Shown here piece by piece: positions 25,066-36,092 of a stretch of 64,000 nucleotides of DNA. The notes under the pieces were generated by a model. It was not told the DNA's origin and did not search any database. It saw nothing but the letters and a program-made list of their open reading frames with translations. The number at the start of each line of letters is the position of its first letter. Position 1 is the stretch's first letter. This stretch comes from Metaphire vulgaris. Lineage: Eukaryota > Annelida > Clitellata > Crassiclitellata > Megascolecidae. A program made the translations under genes and the position numbers. The stretch spans positions 4,428,754 through 4,492,753 of the forward strand of contig CM030863.1 in assembly GCA_018105865.1 (NCBI GenBank), read 5' to 3'.

Positions 25066-26418
25066 CCAGGCTTGGCTCGAAGCATCCAGTCACTTTCACG
25101 GTCAAGTCGTATGTTTCGGCTTGTGGGTCCTTCGTTCCTTCCGGACTGATACCGAACTTGACTGCCTCAACAGGGCTGCCGTCTGGACTCGGATAGAACG
25201 TAACGCTTCCGTCCTCAGGTACAACCTTCTCGATTGTGTCAGACTTCCCAGATGGGTAAAATATGACGAAGACGATAGTCTCGGCGATTGGTTCATCGAC
25301 CGAAACCGACTGGATGAGCGAACCTGGCTGGAGGCTGACGAGCAGCTGTGGAGATGGCTCGTTCTCGGAAGGTACGGCCGGCTGCCAGTCTATCGCGCCT
25401 GGCTGAGACTCGGGTGGTTTGCTGTTTTCGTTTGCGTTCACGACTTCGATGTCATCTTCGCCAAATGTCGGCGCTTGCGATGGCATCCGGTCAGACAGCG
25501 GACAGTAGACCGTTGTCGTGACGGTCGGGGTCGTCGTCGTCGTGACGACGGTTACAGCTGTCGTCGAGCCGAACGTGGGTGTGCCACTCGTCGTCGTCGC
25601 CGCCGCCGTCGGGGACGACAGCGTCGTTGTCGTCGACGGCACGGTCTGAGTCGTGACCGCTCCGGTCGTCGGTGAGGTCGTTACGGTCGTCGTCGTCGAT
25701 GGTACTGTCTGTCCGACGCTGGTCGTCGTCGGCGCGACAGTCGTCTCCTCTCTGAGGCAGCCCTGAGCGCTCGGATTCACACGGAAGATTTCGATCGAAC
25801 TGTCCGTCCTCAAGCTCTTCAGTATGACGCGCAGGTGCTTGGTTGTAGAAGCGATGATGGATGCTGGTATGAGCACACGTCCGCTTGGCGTTACTGGCAC
25901 GTCCTGTACGATTGTCGTTTCGCCTTCAGCGTTCTTCGCCACGAGGTCGACCTTACTCAACCCACTTTCTTTACCCGTTTCGACCGAAGTCACTGAAACC
26001 GGTTTGGCGAACTTCAGCGCGAACTCGGGTGGGACTTTGGCCTCTTTTGGTGTTGCTGCGTCGTCGGAGCTCGTAGTCTCCACCACCCACGGCTGACCTG
26101 TCGATCTGTCGAGCGGTTTTAATTGTCTCGACGACCCGATGTCCGTCGTAACGCTCTGCAGTGGCAGGTCCGTCGGCGGACCGGTCATCGAGTCTTGGAG
26201 ATAGCATACGGCAATCGTCGTCGTTCCCTCTGGCGAAACGGTCGTTGTCACGATCGCTGTCGTCGTCGTCGTCGTCGTGGACTCGACTACGGGCGTGGCA
26301 GTAGTTGTTGTGATGCTCGTAGGCGTAGTAGTGATCGGCGTGGAGCCAGGTGCCGTCGTCGTGGACGCTGCTGACGTCGTCGTCGTTGTCGCAGACGGGG
26401 TCGTGGCGACGGTCGTCG
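25066..26418 (-). CDS. Exon A3: two discoidin-like domains
   Basis: An intact 451-codon unit with STTKH, VNPSAQ, SENEP, EPI and DPQ. Confidence 0.85.
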
Positions 26419-26704
26419 CTGAAAACAGAAGAACATCGATTAGATTGTCTAGAGTCTAAAATCAGTGAAGCACGTTTTGCATGCCTTGTTGCTTAGATTG
26501 CAACAGTCGATCGCCCGTCATTATTTCTGACAGGCATATGCACGTCAAGCGGCGCTAGAATGAGAACCACCATACGACGAAATTGGAATATACAAGTATA
26601 ATTTGTTTAAATAATCATAATGACAACAACATTATTAAGATGCCATAAGGTTCGCGAACTACTTCAATGGCGAAGACGACGACGGCGACGGCGCACTCAC
26701 TCAC

Positions 26705-28057
26705 CCAGGCTTGGCTCGAAGCATCCAGTCACTTTCACGGTCAAGTCGTATGTTTCGGCTTGTGGGTCCTTCGTTCCTTCCGGACTGATACCGAACTTGA
26801 CTGCCTCAACAGGGCTGCCGTCTGGACTCGGATAGAACGTAACGCTTCCGTCCTCAGGTACAACCTTCTCGATTGTGTCAGACTTCCCAGATGGGTAAAA
26901 TATGACGAAGACGATAGTCTCGGCGTTTGCTTCATCGACCGAAACCGACTGGATGAGCGAACCTGGCTGGAGGCCGACGAGCAGCTGTGGAGATGGCTCG
27001 TTCTTGGAAGGTACGGCCGGCTGCCAGTCTATCGCGCCTGGCTGAGACTCGGGTGGTTTGCTGTTTTCGTTTGCGTTCACGACTTCGATGTCATCTTCGC
27101 CAAATGTCGGCGCTTGCGATGGCATCCGGTCAGACAGCGGACAGTAGACCGTTGTCGTGACGGTCGGGGTCGTCGTCGTCGTGACGACGGTTACAGCTGT
27201 CGTCGAGCCGAACGTGGGTGTGCCACTCGTCGTCGTCGCCGCCGCCGTCGGGGACGACAGCGTCGTTGTCGTCGACGGCACGGTCTGAGTCGTGACCGCT
27301 CCGGTCGTCGGTGAGGTCGTTACGGTCGTCGTCGTCGATGGTACTGTCTGTCCGACGCTGGTCGTCGTCGGCGCGACAGTCGTCTCCTCTCTCAGGCAGC
27401 CCTGAGCGCTCGGATTCACACGGAAGATTTCGATCGAACTGTCCGTCCTCAAGCTCTTCAGTATGACGCGCAGGTGCTTGGTTGTAGAAGCGATGATGGA
27501 TGCTGGTATGAGCACACGTCCGCTTGGCGTTACTGGCACGTCCTGTACGATTGTCGTTTCGCCTTCAGCGTTCTTCGCCACGAGGTCGACCTTACTCAAC
27601 CCACTTTCTTTACCCGTTTCGACCGAAGTCACTGAAACCGGTTTGGCGAACTTCAGCGCGAACTCGGGTGGGACTTTGGCCTCTTTTGGTGTTGCTGCGT
27701 CGTCGGAGCTCGTAGTCTCCACCACCCACGGCTGACCTGTCGATCTGTCGAGCGGTTTTAATTGTCTCGACGACCCGATGTCCGTCGTAACGCTCTGCAG
27801 TGGCAGGTCCGTCGGCGGACCGGTCATCGAGTCTTGGAGATAGCATACGGCAATCGTCGTCGTTCCCTCTGGTGAAACGGTCGTTGTCACGATCGCTGTC
27901 GTCGTCGTCGTCGTCGTGGACTCGACTACGGGCGTGGCAGTAGTTGTTGTGATGCTCGTAGGCGTAGTAGTGATCGGCGTGGAGCCAGGTGCCGTCGTCG
28001 TGGACGCTGCTGACGTCGTCGTCGTTGTCGCAGACGGGGTCGTGGCGACGGTCGTCG
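26705..28057 (-). CDS. Exon A2: reference unit of array A
   Basis: This 1353-nt, 451-codon exon shows the unit layout. Residues 1-70 are a Thr/Pro/Ser/Ala-rich mucin-type linker. Residues 71-220 are discoidin-like domain I, starting CYLQD and ending GC, with a Trp 39 residues after the first Cys. Residues 221-304 are a second Thr-rich linker, and residues 305-445 are discoidin-like domain II (CPLSDRM to GC) with Trp at the same offset. First and last Cys positions match the N-to-C disulfide that closes F5/8C beta-sandwiches, and core patterns such as FALKFAKPVSVTSV fit that fold. Ligands cannot be read from sequence. The Thr runs should be heavily O-glycosylated in the Golgi. Acceptor and donor are consensus and both ends are phase 1. 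Assignment to the discoidin fold is inference from pattern. Confidence 0.85.
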
Positions 28058-28342
28058 CTGAAAACAGAAGAACATCGATTAGATTGTCTAGAGTCTAAAA
28101 TCAGTGAAGCACGTTTTGCATGCCTTGTTGCTTAGATTGCAACAGTCGATCGCCCGTCATTATTTCTGACAGGCATATGCACGTCAAGCGGCGCTAGAAT
28201 GAGAACCACCATACGACGAAATTGGAATATACAAGTATAATTTGTTTAAATAATCATAATGACAACAACATTATTAAGATGCCAGAGGTTCGCGAACTAC
28301 TTCAATGGCGAAGACGACGACGGCGACGGCGCACTCACTCAC

Positions 28343-29665
28343 CCAGGCTTGGCTCGAAGCATCCAGTCACTTTCACGGTCAAGTCGTATGTTTCGGCTCG
28401 TGGGTCCTTCGTTCCTTCCGGACTGATACCGAACTTGACTGCCTCAACAGGGCTGCCGTCTGGACTCGGATAGAACGTAACGCTTCCGTCCTCAGGTACA
28501 ACCTTCTCGATTGTGTCAGACTTCCCAGATGGGTAAAATATGACGAAGACGATAGTCTCGGCGTTTGGTTCATCGACCGAAACCGACTGGATGAGCGAAC
28601 CTGGCTGGAGGCCGACGAGCAGCTGTGGAGATGGCTCGTTCTTGGAAGGTACGGCCGGCTGCCAGTCTATCGCGCCTGGCTGAGACTCGGGTGGTTTGCT
28701 GTTTTCGTTTGCGTTCACGACTTCGATGTCATCTTCGCCAAATGTCGGCGCTTGCGATGGCATCCGGTCAGACAGCGGACAGTAGACCGTTGTCGTGACG
28801 GTCGGGGTCGTCGTCGTCGTGACGACGGTTACAGCTGTCGTCGAGCCGAACGTGGGTGTGCCACTCGTCGTCGTCGCCGCCGCCGTCGGGGACGACAGCG
28901 TCGTTGTCGTCGACGGCACGGTCTGAGTCGTGACCGCTCCGGTCGTCGGTGAGGTCGTTACGGTCGTCGTCGTCGATGGTACTGTCTGTCCGACGCTGGT
29001 CGTCGTCGGCGCGACAGTCGTCTCCTCTCTCAGGCAGCCCTGAGCGCTCGGAATCACACGGAAGATTTCGATCGAACTGTCCGTCCTCAAGCTCTTCAGT
29101 ATGACGCGCAGATGCTTGGTTGTAGAAGCGATGATGGATGCTGGTATGAGCACACGTCCGCTTGGCGTTACTGGCACGTCCTGTACGATTGTCGTTTCGC
29201 CTTCAGCGTTCTTCGCCACGAGGTCGACCTTACTCAACCCACTTTCTTTACCCGTTTCGACCGAAGTCACTGAAACCGGTTTGGCGAACTTCAGCGCGAA
29301 CTCGGGTGGGACTTTGGCCTCTTTTGGTGTTGCTGCGTCGTCGGAGCTCGTAGTCTCCACCACCCACGGCTGACCTGTCGATCTGTCGAGCGGTTTTAAT
29401 TGTCTCGACGACCCGATGTCCGTCGTAACGCTCTGCAGTGGCAGGTCCGTCGGCGGACCGGTCATCGAGTCTTGGAGATAGCATACGGCAATCGTCGTCG
29501 TTCCCTCTGGCGAAACGGTCGTTGTCACGATCGCTGTCGTCGTCGATGTGGTCGAAGTCGTCGTCTCCGCAGCGACGGTCGTCACCACAGAAGTTGGAGC
29601 TGTTGTATCAGGAATCCTTGTCGTCGTTATCTCTGATGTTGGCGTAGTAGTCGTTATCGTTGTAG
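28343..29665 (-). CDS. Exon A1: hybrid with B-type 5' end and A-type body
   Basis: This 441-codon exon begins with the array-B acceptor and linker (CTACAACGATAACGACTAC, reading ATTITTT, and VTTVAAETTTS), then switches near 29545 to the array-A linker (TAIVTTTVSPEG) and continues as a normal A unit. Its downstream intron is the A-type intron. It is therefore the founder or boundary unit joining the two arrays. It is in frame throughout with phase-1 ends. Confidence 0.85.
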
Positions 29666-30365
29666 CTAAGACAAGCCAGAGTTTGTTCTATGATTGTATT
29701 GTTTCAGCAGAAAATCTAAACTTCAATTAATAGTTACGACGGTCGTCGCTACAAAAAACAGAAATTATTCCCAAGAACATCGATTAGATTGTCGAGAATG
29801 AGCATCAAATTCAGTGAAGAACGTTTTGAACAAATTGCCTTGAACATTAGATTGGACCAGTCTTTCGCCTGTCATTATTTCAAATTGTGACATTTATGCG
29901 TCAAGGGGCGTTTCCAATAAATGCATAACCACCATACGACGAACCATGGCTCGCGTGATAATTTGTTTAAACTCACGAATGGGAAAACATTATATTGATG
30001 TACGATTATTCGCGATTTTGTCAATGGCAAAAGAAGACGACAAGAGAAAAAGGTAATCACAGTTTGAGGTGTTTAAAAGGGTCACTATCACGTTTCAAGT
30101 GTTATGAAAAAATACGTGGGTCTTTAAATTTCTTTAAACTGATTACTTAAACTTGAAGACGCTACACAGGGCTTGACGTTTGAAAGACCCTCGGATATTC
30201 AAACATCACATCGCATTTTATCAAATTCGAACATTGTAACAAAAGTCTCGACATTGACGATTCATATTCAACTAATCCTCTGATATCGGGTCTAAAGATC
30301 ATGCAAGAATGACGATAGTCTCGGCTTTTGGTTTTTCGAATGAAACCGACTGATGTTCAACTCAC
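29666..30365 (-). other. Intron between B8 and A1
   Basis: The 700-bp intron resembles other B introns at both ends but lacks the SINE. At about 30309-30351 it contains a short stretch matching A-exon domain II coding sequence (GACGATAGTCTCGGC and GAAACCGACTG), directly abutting the B-type donor. Confidence 0.6.
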
Positions 30366-31592
30366 CAGTCTGAGCGACGAAACATCCCTTCAGAAGATTG
30401 TCGTCTCATAGTTCAGGACAGATGGGCTGTTCGGCTCGATCAGTTCAATCGCGCTCGTCCACTGCCACAGCAACTCTTTCTTCACTGAACGACCGTTTTG
30501 CTTCCAGAGACTGGCATTCTTTCGATGGCGTTATAGATTTCGGACCCATCGAAATGGCATTTCCGGTCTGAATGTCTCCAGTGACCGTTGTCGTGATCGT
30601 AACAGTGGCGATCAACGGCGAAAACTGGTTTGATGCGTCGGCCAACTTCGCGCAGAATTTCGAGGCGAGCCATGGGCGGGCCACTGCTGGTCGCCGTTTC
30701 CATAGTCGGGGCTGAACTGCGACTGGATTTGCATCGTCGCTGTCTGAGGACGTGAATTGGCTCGGTCGTCGGTAGAGGCGCCTGCGTTACCATTTGGTCG
30801 ACCTGAGGACAGACAACGAGCGTCGTTGAACCGGTCGGTGTCGACAGTCGTCGTCACGACGGCAGGCAGCCCTAGTCGTGCCGAATCAGTGGTGGCGGAC
30901 GTCGTCGACAGCGTTGTAGTTGTCGTCGGCAATGTTTCTAACGCGTGTGATGTCATGGTCGTCGTCGTCGATGGCACCGTTTGCCCGACGGTTGTTGAAG
31001 ACGGTGCGACGATAGTTGTCGTCGCTTCTTTATTACAGCTCAGTACGCTCACGGTAACGCTGTAGACAGTCGTCCATTCGCCAGCGAGGCTCCGTTAATT
31101 GAAAAAGATAAATTTACCTTGCTGTCATGGGGAAAATCTCCTGGTAATGCTAGTCGTCCATCGGTCCCCACCAACACGTTGTCAAAAATCGTATCCTCGC
31201 CTTTGTCGCTCGTCGTGCGTCGTCGGAGCTCGTTCACGCCAGTCACCCACGGCGGATTTCGTCGATCTGTCGATGCTGTCTTAAGAGTAACTTCAAAGGA
31301 TGGGTAGTTGTCGTCGTAGGGCCTGCTGACCTGCAACGTCCTTGTCGGTCGGACGGTTGTCATCGAGAACCTTGGTATAATGTTCCTTCTTCAATCGGTA
31401 TCAGTCTCATCGTTTCACGTATCCAGATCCTTGTCGTTGTCGTTCCTTCGGCGGTAATCGTTGTCGTCGTCGCAATCGTCGAAGTCGTCGTCTCCGCAGC
31501 GACGGTCGTCGCCACCGAAGATGGAGTTGTTGTATCAGGCGTCTTTGTCGTCGTTATCTCTGATGTTGGCGTAGTAGTCGTTATCGTTGTAG
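30366..31592 (-). pseudogene. Exon B8, degenerate
   Basis: It has the B acceptor and donor and recognisable pieces of both B domains, but many small insertions and deletions shift the frame. For example, short duplicated or missing pieces occur around 30445-30800 and 31050-31380. Total length is 1227 nt, still a multiple of three. Much of domain II and domain I is unreadable in one frame, so it is either skipped in splicing or a dead unit. Damage is denser than in any A unit. Confidence 0.75.
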
Positions 31593-32595
31593 CTAAGATA
31601 AGCCAGAGTTTGTTCTATGATTGTATTGTTTACAGCGTTAAGAAATCTCAACATCAATTAATAGTTACCACGAATAGTTGCTTACTCTAAAAAAACTAGA
31701 AAATACGCTCAAGAAACCAAAAAGTGTATTCTGCCCGATTGTCGAGACTGAGCATCAGTAGTATTGTGGCAACCAGAAAGAACTGGTGTCACGAACAAAT
31801 TCCACTCTTCAACATCTTTGTCTCGGACCCGTCTTTCATCTGTTGATGACACTTATTCGTCAGTTTTCTTCTGTAGGCCCAAACAAAATACAGGCTTATC
31901 TCCGGCCTGGGCAAAAAGAAATGTAATCCAATAAATAAAATAACATAATTGAATTATAGCTGACAAGTTCCCCAATAAGTTTTTAGGTAATTTCAAATGA
32001 TAAAAATACCGTCCGGCCGTAAGGCTTCTGCTCAGGGCTCCTATTCCAACCTGTGACCTTCTGCTCCATTGTCAGCGTTGTTGCCATTTTAAACATATTG
32101 GCACGCGCCTAAAGCGACGTGAAACAAGGCACCCCGACGACCGCGGGAAATAGGGTTTTCCGTGCTTCCTATTGAATGTACGATTATTTGCGATTTTCCG
32201 ATGCCCGAAAGAAGTCCGAGAAGCAAAAAAGGTAATCATTGTTTGAAGTGTTTAAAAAAGGGTCATTACCGCGTTTAGGTGTTAGTAAAAATGACGTCAC
32301 TACTTTGTTTATATCTCTTTAAACGGTGTTGCTTATACGGACAAGACGCTACACAGGATACTTGACAATTGAAAGACCCAATAACAGAGATATTCAAACA
32401 TCACATCACATTTTATCAAATTAACGCGAACATTGTAACAAAAGTCTCGACAGCGAAACGATTCATATTCAACTAATCCTCTGATATCGGTGTCTAAAGA
32501 TCATGCAAGAATGTTTATTTATTCATGCGATTACAGAGCCATGATCGCGCTTTTTTCGCGTATTTCAATGCTCACTTTCGCGATGTTCAACTCAC
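31593..32595 (-). other. Intron between B7 and B8 with SINE remnant
   Basis: The 1003-bp intron is homologous to the other B introns. Around 31872-32085 it keeps fragments of the tRNA-derived SINE (ATCTCCGGCCTGGGCAA and a CTTCTGCTCCATTG block), heavily deleted. Confidence 0.6.
31872..32085 (-). mobile_element. Degenerate SINE copy
   Basis: It retains the CTTATCTCCGGCCTGGGCA body and part of the tRNA-like head, but box B is eroded and inner parts are deleted compared with 36415-36703. Confidence 0.5.
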
Positions 32596-33843
32596 CAGTC
32601 TGAGCTTCGAAACATCCCTTCAGAAGCATTGTCGTCTCATAGTTCAGGACAGATGGGCTGTTCGGCTCGATCAGTTCAACACACAGCTCGTCCACCGCCA
32701 CAGCAACTCTTTCTTCACTCGGAACGACCGTTTTGCTTCCAGAGACTGGCATTCTTTCGATGGCGTTATAGATTTCGGACCCATCGAAATACATTTCTAG
32801 TCTGAATGTCTCCAGTGTGCCGTCTATGATCGTAACAGTGGCGATCAACGGCGAAAACTGGTTTGATGCGTCGGCCAACTTCGCGCAGAATTTCGGATTT
32901 GGCGAGCCATAGCGGGCCACTGCTGGTCGCCAGTTTCCATAGCCTGGCTGAACTGCGACTGGATTTGCATCGTCGCTGTTATAGGACGTGAATTGGCTCT
33001 CGTCGAGTAGCGGCGCCTGCGTTACCATTTGGTCGATCTGAGGACAGACAACGAGCGTCGTTGAACCGGTCGGTGTCGTAGTCGTCGTCACGACGGCTAT
33101 AGATGTAGTCGTGCCGACTTCAGTGGTGGCTGACGTCGTCGACAGCGTTGTAGTTGTCGTCGGCAATGTTTCTAACGCGTGTGATGTCATGGTCGTCGTC
33201 GTCGATGGCACCGTTTGCCCGACGGTTGTTGAAGACGGTGCGACGATAGTTGTCGTCGCTTCTTTATTACAGCTCAGTAAGCTCACGGTAACGCTGTAGA
33301 CAGTCGTCCATTCGCTAGCAGGCTCCGTTAATTGAAAAAAGATAACATTTACCTTGCTGTCATGGGGAAAATCTCCTGGTAATGCTAGTCGTCCATCGGT
33401 CACCACCAACACGTTGTCAAAAATCGTATCCTCGCCTTTGTCGCTCGTCGTGCGTATTCGCACCTTATTCACGCCGGAGTCGGGATTGAAGCGGATTTCG
33501 TCGATCTCTGATGCTGTCTTAAGAGTAACTTCAAAGGATGGGTAGTTGTCGTCATAGGGCCTGCTGACCTGCAACGACCTTGACACAGGGTCATACGGTT
33601 GATATACTTCTGACGAACCCGGTATAATGTTCCCTTCTTCAATCGGTACCAGTCTCATCGTTTCACTCATATCACAGATCCTTGTCGTTGTCGTTCCTTC
33701 GGCGGTAATGGTTGTTGTCACAAGCGCAATCGTCGTCGTCGTCTCCGCAGCGACGGTCGTCGCCACCGAAGATGGGGCAGTTGTAACCGGCGCCTCGGTC
33801 GTCGTCGATTCCGATGTTGGAGAAGTAGTCGTTATTGTTGTAG
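32596..33843 (-). CDS. Exon B7: two discoidin-like domains
   Basis: An intact 416-codon exon (1248 nt), phase 1 at both ends, with the full-length middle linker. One residue pair differs from its sisters at the start of domain I (SEIDE for SNIDE), and the residues after VTTTI in linker 1 follow the ALV variant. Confidence 0.85.
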
Positions 33844-34940
33844 CTAAGATAAGCCAGAGTTCGTTCTGTGATTGTATTGATTACAGCGTTAGAAAATCTA
33901 AACATCAATTAATAGTTACCACGAGTAGTTGCTTACCCTACAAGAATTTAAAAGAACTAGAAATTACTTCCAAGAAACCAGAAAGTGCATACTGCCCGAT
34001 TGTCGAGACTGAGCATCAGTAGTATTGTGGTAACCAGAAAGAACTGGTGTCACGAAAAATTCCACTGTCGAACATCTCTAATTCGGACCCGTCTTTCATC
34101 TGTTGACTCAATTTCAAGTTTTGGCACTTATTCTCAAAAGCCGTTTTAAGACATAGGGAACCAAGGTAAAGTAAAATAGGCCCGTGCTAACAAGCGTTGG
34201 ATCCCGGCGCTTATCTCCGGCCTGGGCAATCAGCAAAAAATGGTGTAATCCATTAATCTGGGGTAGGTTAAAATAACTTTCCCCAATTGAATTTTATTTC
34301 GCAGCCTAATGCTGCTCCTCAGTTTACCACCGTCCTCTAGCAAATGATACAAAGTAGACCTTAGGGCTCCTGCGGGAATTGAACCTGCGACCTTCTGCTC
34401 CATTGTCCAGCGTTGTTACCACTCAGGGCTATTTTAAGACATAAGGAATGTAGGCAAGCGCCTAAAGCCACGTGAAACAAGAGTCCCCGACGACCGCGGG
34501 AAATAGGTTTTCCGTGCTTCATTTTGAATGTACGATTATTTACGATTTTCTGATGCCCGAAAGAAGTCGGACAAGCAAAAAATGTTTCATTGTTTGAAGT
34601 TTTAAAAGGGTCATTATCGAGTTTAGGTATTAATAAAAATGTCGTCACTACTTTGTTTATATTTTTAAACGGTATTGTTTCAACGGATAAGACGCTACAC
34701 AGGATACTTGACAATTGAAAGACCCAATAACAGATATATTCAAACATCACATCGCATTTTATCAAATTAACGCGAACATTGTAACAAAAGTCTCGACAGC
34801 GAGACGATTCATATTCAACTAATCCTCTGATATCGGTGTCTAAAGATCATGCAAGAATGTTTATTTATTCATGCGATGACAGAGCCATGATCGCGCTTTT
34901 TCGCGTATTTTAATGCTCACTTTTGTGATGTTCAACTCAC
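33844..34940 (-). other. Intron between B6 and B7
   Basis: The 1097-bp intron carries a diverged SINE at about 34165-34431 and otherwise matches the other B introns. Confidence 0.6.
34165..34431 (-). mobile_element. SINE copy, diverged
   Basis: It is the same tRNA-derived family as 36415-36703 and in the same intron position. Box B is changed by one base (GGTTCAATTCC context reads GCAGGTTCAATTCC with CTGCGACC for CCGCGACC) and internal segments are altered. Confidence 0.6.
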
Positions 34941-36092
34941 CAGTCTGAGCTTCGAAACATCCCTTCAGAAGCATTGTCGTCTCATAGTTCAGGACAGATG
35001 GGCTGTTCGGCTCGATCAGTTCAACACACAGCTCGTCCACCGCCACAGCAACTCTTTCTTTACTCGGAACGACCGTTTTGCTTCCAGAGACTGGCATTCT
35101 TTCGATGGCGTTATAGATTTCGGACCCATCGAAATACATTTCTAGTCTGAATGTCTCCAGTGTGCCGTCTATGATCGTAACAGTGGCGATCAACGGCGAA
35201 AACTGGTTTGATGCGTCCGCCAACTTCGCGCAGAATTTCGGATTTGGCGAGCCATAGCGGGCCACTGCTGGTCGCCAGTTTCCATAGCCTGGCTGAACTG
35301 CGACTGGATTTGCATCGTCGCTGTTATAGGACGTGAATTGGCTCTCGTCGAGTAGCGGCGCCTGCGTTACCATTTGGTCGATCTGAGGACAGACAACGAG
35401 CGTCGTCGAACCGGTCGGTGTAGTAGTCGTCGTCACGACGGCTATAGATGTAGTCGTGCCGACTTCAGTAGTGGCGGCCGTCGTCGACAGCGTTGTAGTT
35501 GTCGTTGCTTCTTTATTACAGCTCAGTAAGCTCACGGTAACGCTGTAGACAGTCGTCCATTCGCTAGCAGGCTCCGTTAATTGAAAAAAGATAGCATTTA
35601 CTTTGCTGTCATGGGGAAAATCTCCTGGTAATGCTAGTCGTCCATCGGACACCACCAACACGTTGTCAAAAATCGTATCCTCGCCTTTGTCACTCGTCGT
35701 GCGAATTCGCACCTTATTCACGCCGCAGTCAGGATTGAAGCGGATTTCGTCGATGTTCGATGCTGTCTTAAGAGTAACTTCAAAGGATGGGTAGTTGTCG
35801 TCATAGGGCCTGCTGACCTGCAACGACCTTGACTCAGGGTCATACGGTTGATATACTTCTGACGAACCCGGTATAATGTTCCCTTCTTCAATCGGTACCA
35901 GTCTCATCGTTTGACTCATATCACAGATCCTTGTCGTTGTCGTTCCTTCGGCGGTAATGGTTGTTGTCACAAGCGCAATCGTCGTCGTCGTCTCCGCAGC
36001 GACGGTCGTCGCCACCGAAGATGGGGCAGTTGTAACCGGCGCCTCGGTCGTCGTCGATTCCGATGTTGGCGAAGTAGTCGTTATCGTTGTAG
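34941..36092 (-). CDS. Exon B6: short-linker B unit
   Basis: An intact 384-codon exon (1152 nt). The linker between the two discoidin-like domains lacks a block of about 32 codons (the VAPSSTTVGQTVPS to ALETLP part) found in B1, B2 and B7. Domains keep first and last Cys and the Trp 39 residues after the first Cys of domain II. Confidence 0.85.

Larger units (their letters stand above)
6651..29665 (-). repeat. Array A: tandem exon-intron units, period about 1640 bp
   Basis: Fourteen complete units and one partial unit follow each other head to tail. Each has one exon of about 1353 nt and a 285-bp intron. Unit starts step by 1638-1645 bp. Introns are almost as conserved as exons: they share the acceptor tract TTCTTCTGTTTTCAG, a GCATGCCTTG block and the donor GGGTGAGTGAGTG. 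This implies recent expansion by unequal exchange or ongoing homogenisation rather than selection on protein alone. Three intron variants are visible near the donor end (TAGAGG, CCAGAGG, CCATAAGG). Confidence 0.95.

Noticed and set aside
6938..28952. Repeated plus-strand frames of about 215-230 codons, Arg-rich, in every A unit
   Set aside because: They are antisense shadows of the minus exons. GTC/ACG-rich linkers lack stops in several frames, and the plus frames have low-complexity Arg runs, no splice logic and no domain pattern.
6651..29665. CRISPR-like or diversity-generating interpretation of the array
   Set aside because: Units are 1.6 kb coding exons with consensus introns, not short repeats with unique spacers. 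Variants are few and shared in blocks, not hypervariable at fixed positions, and no reverse transcriptase cassette is associated.
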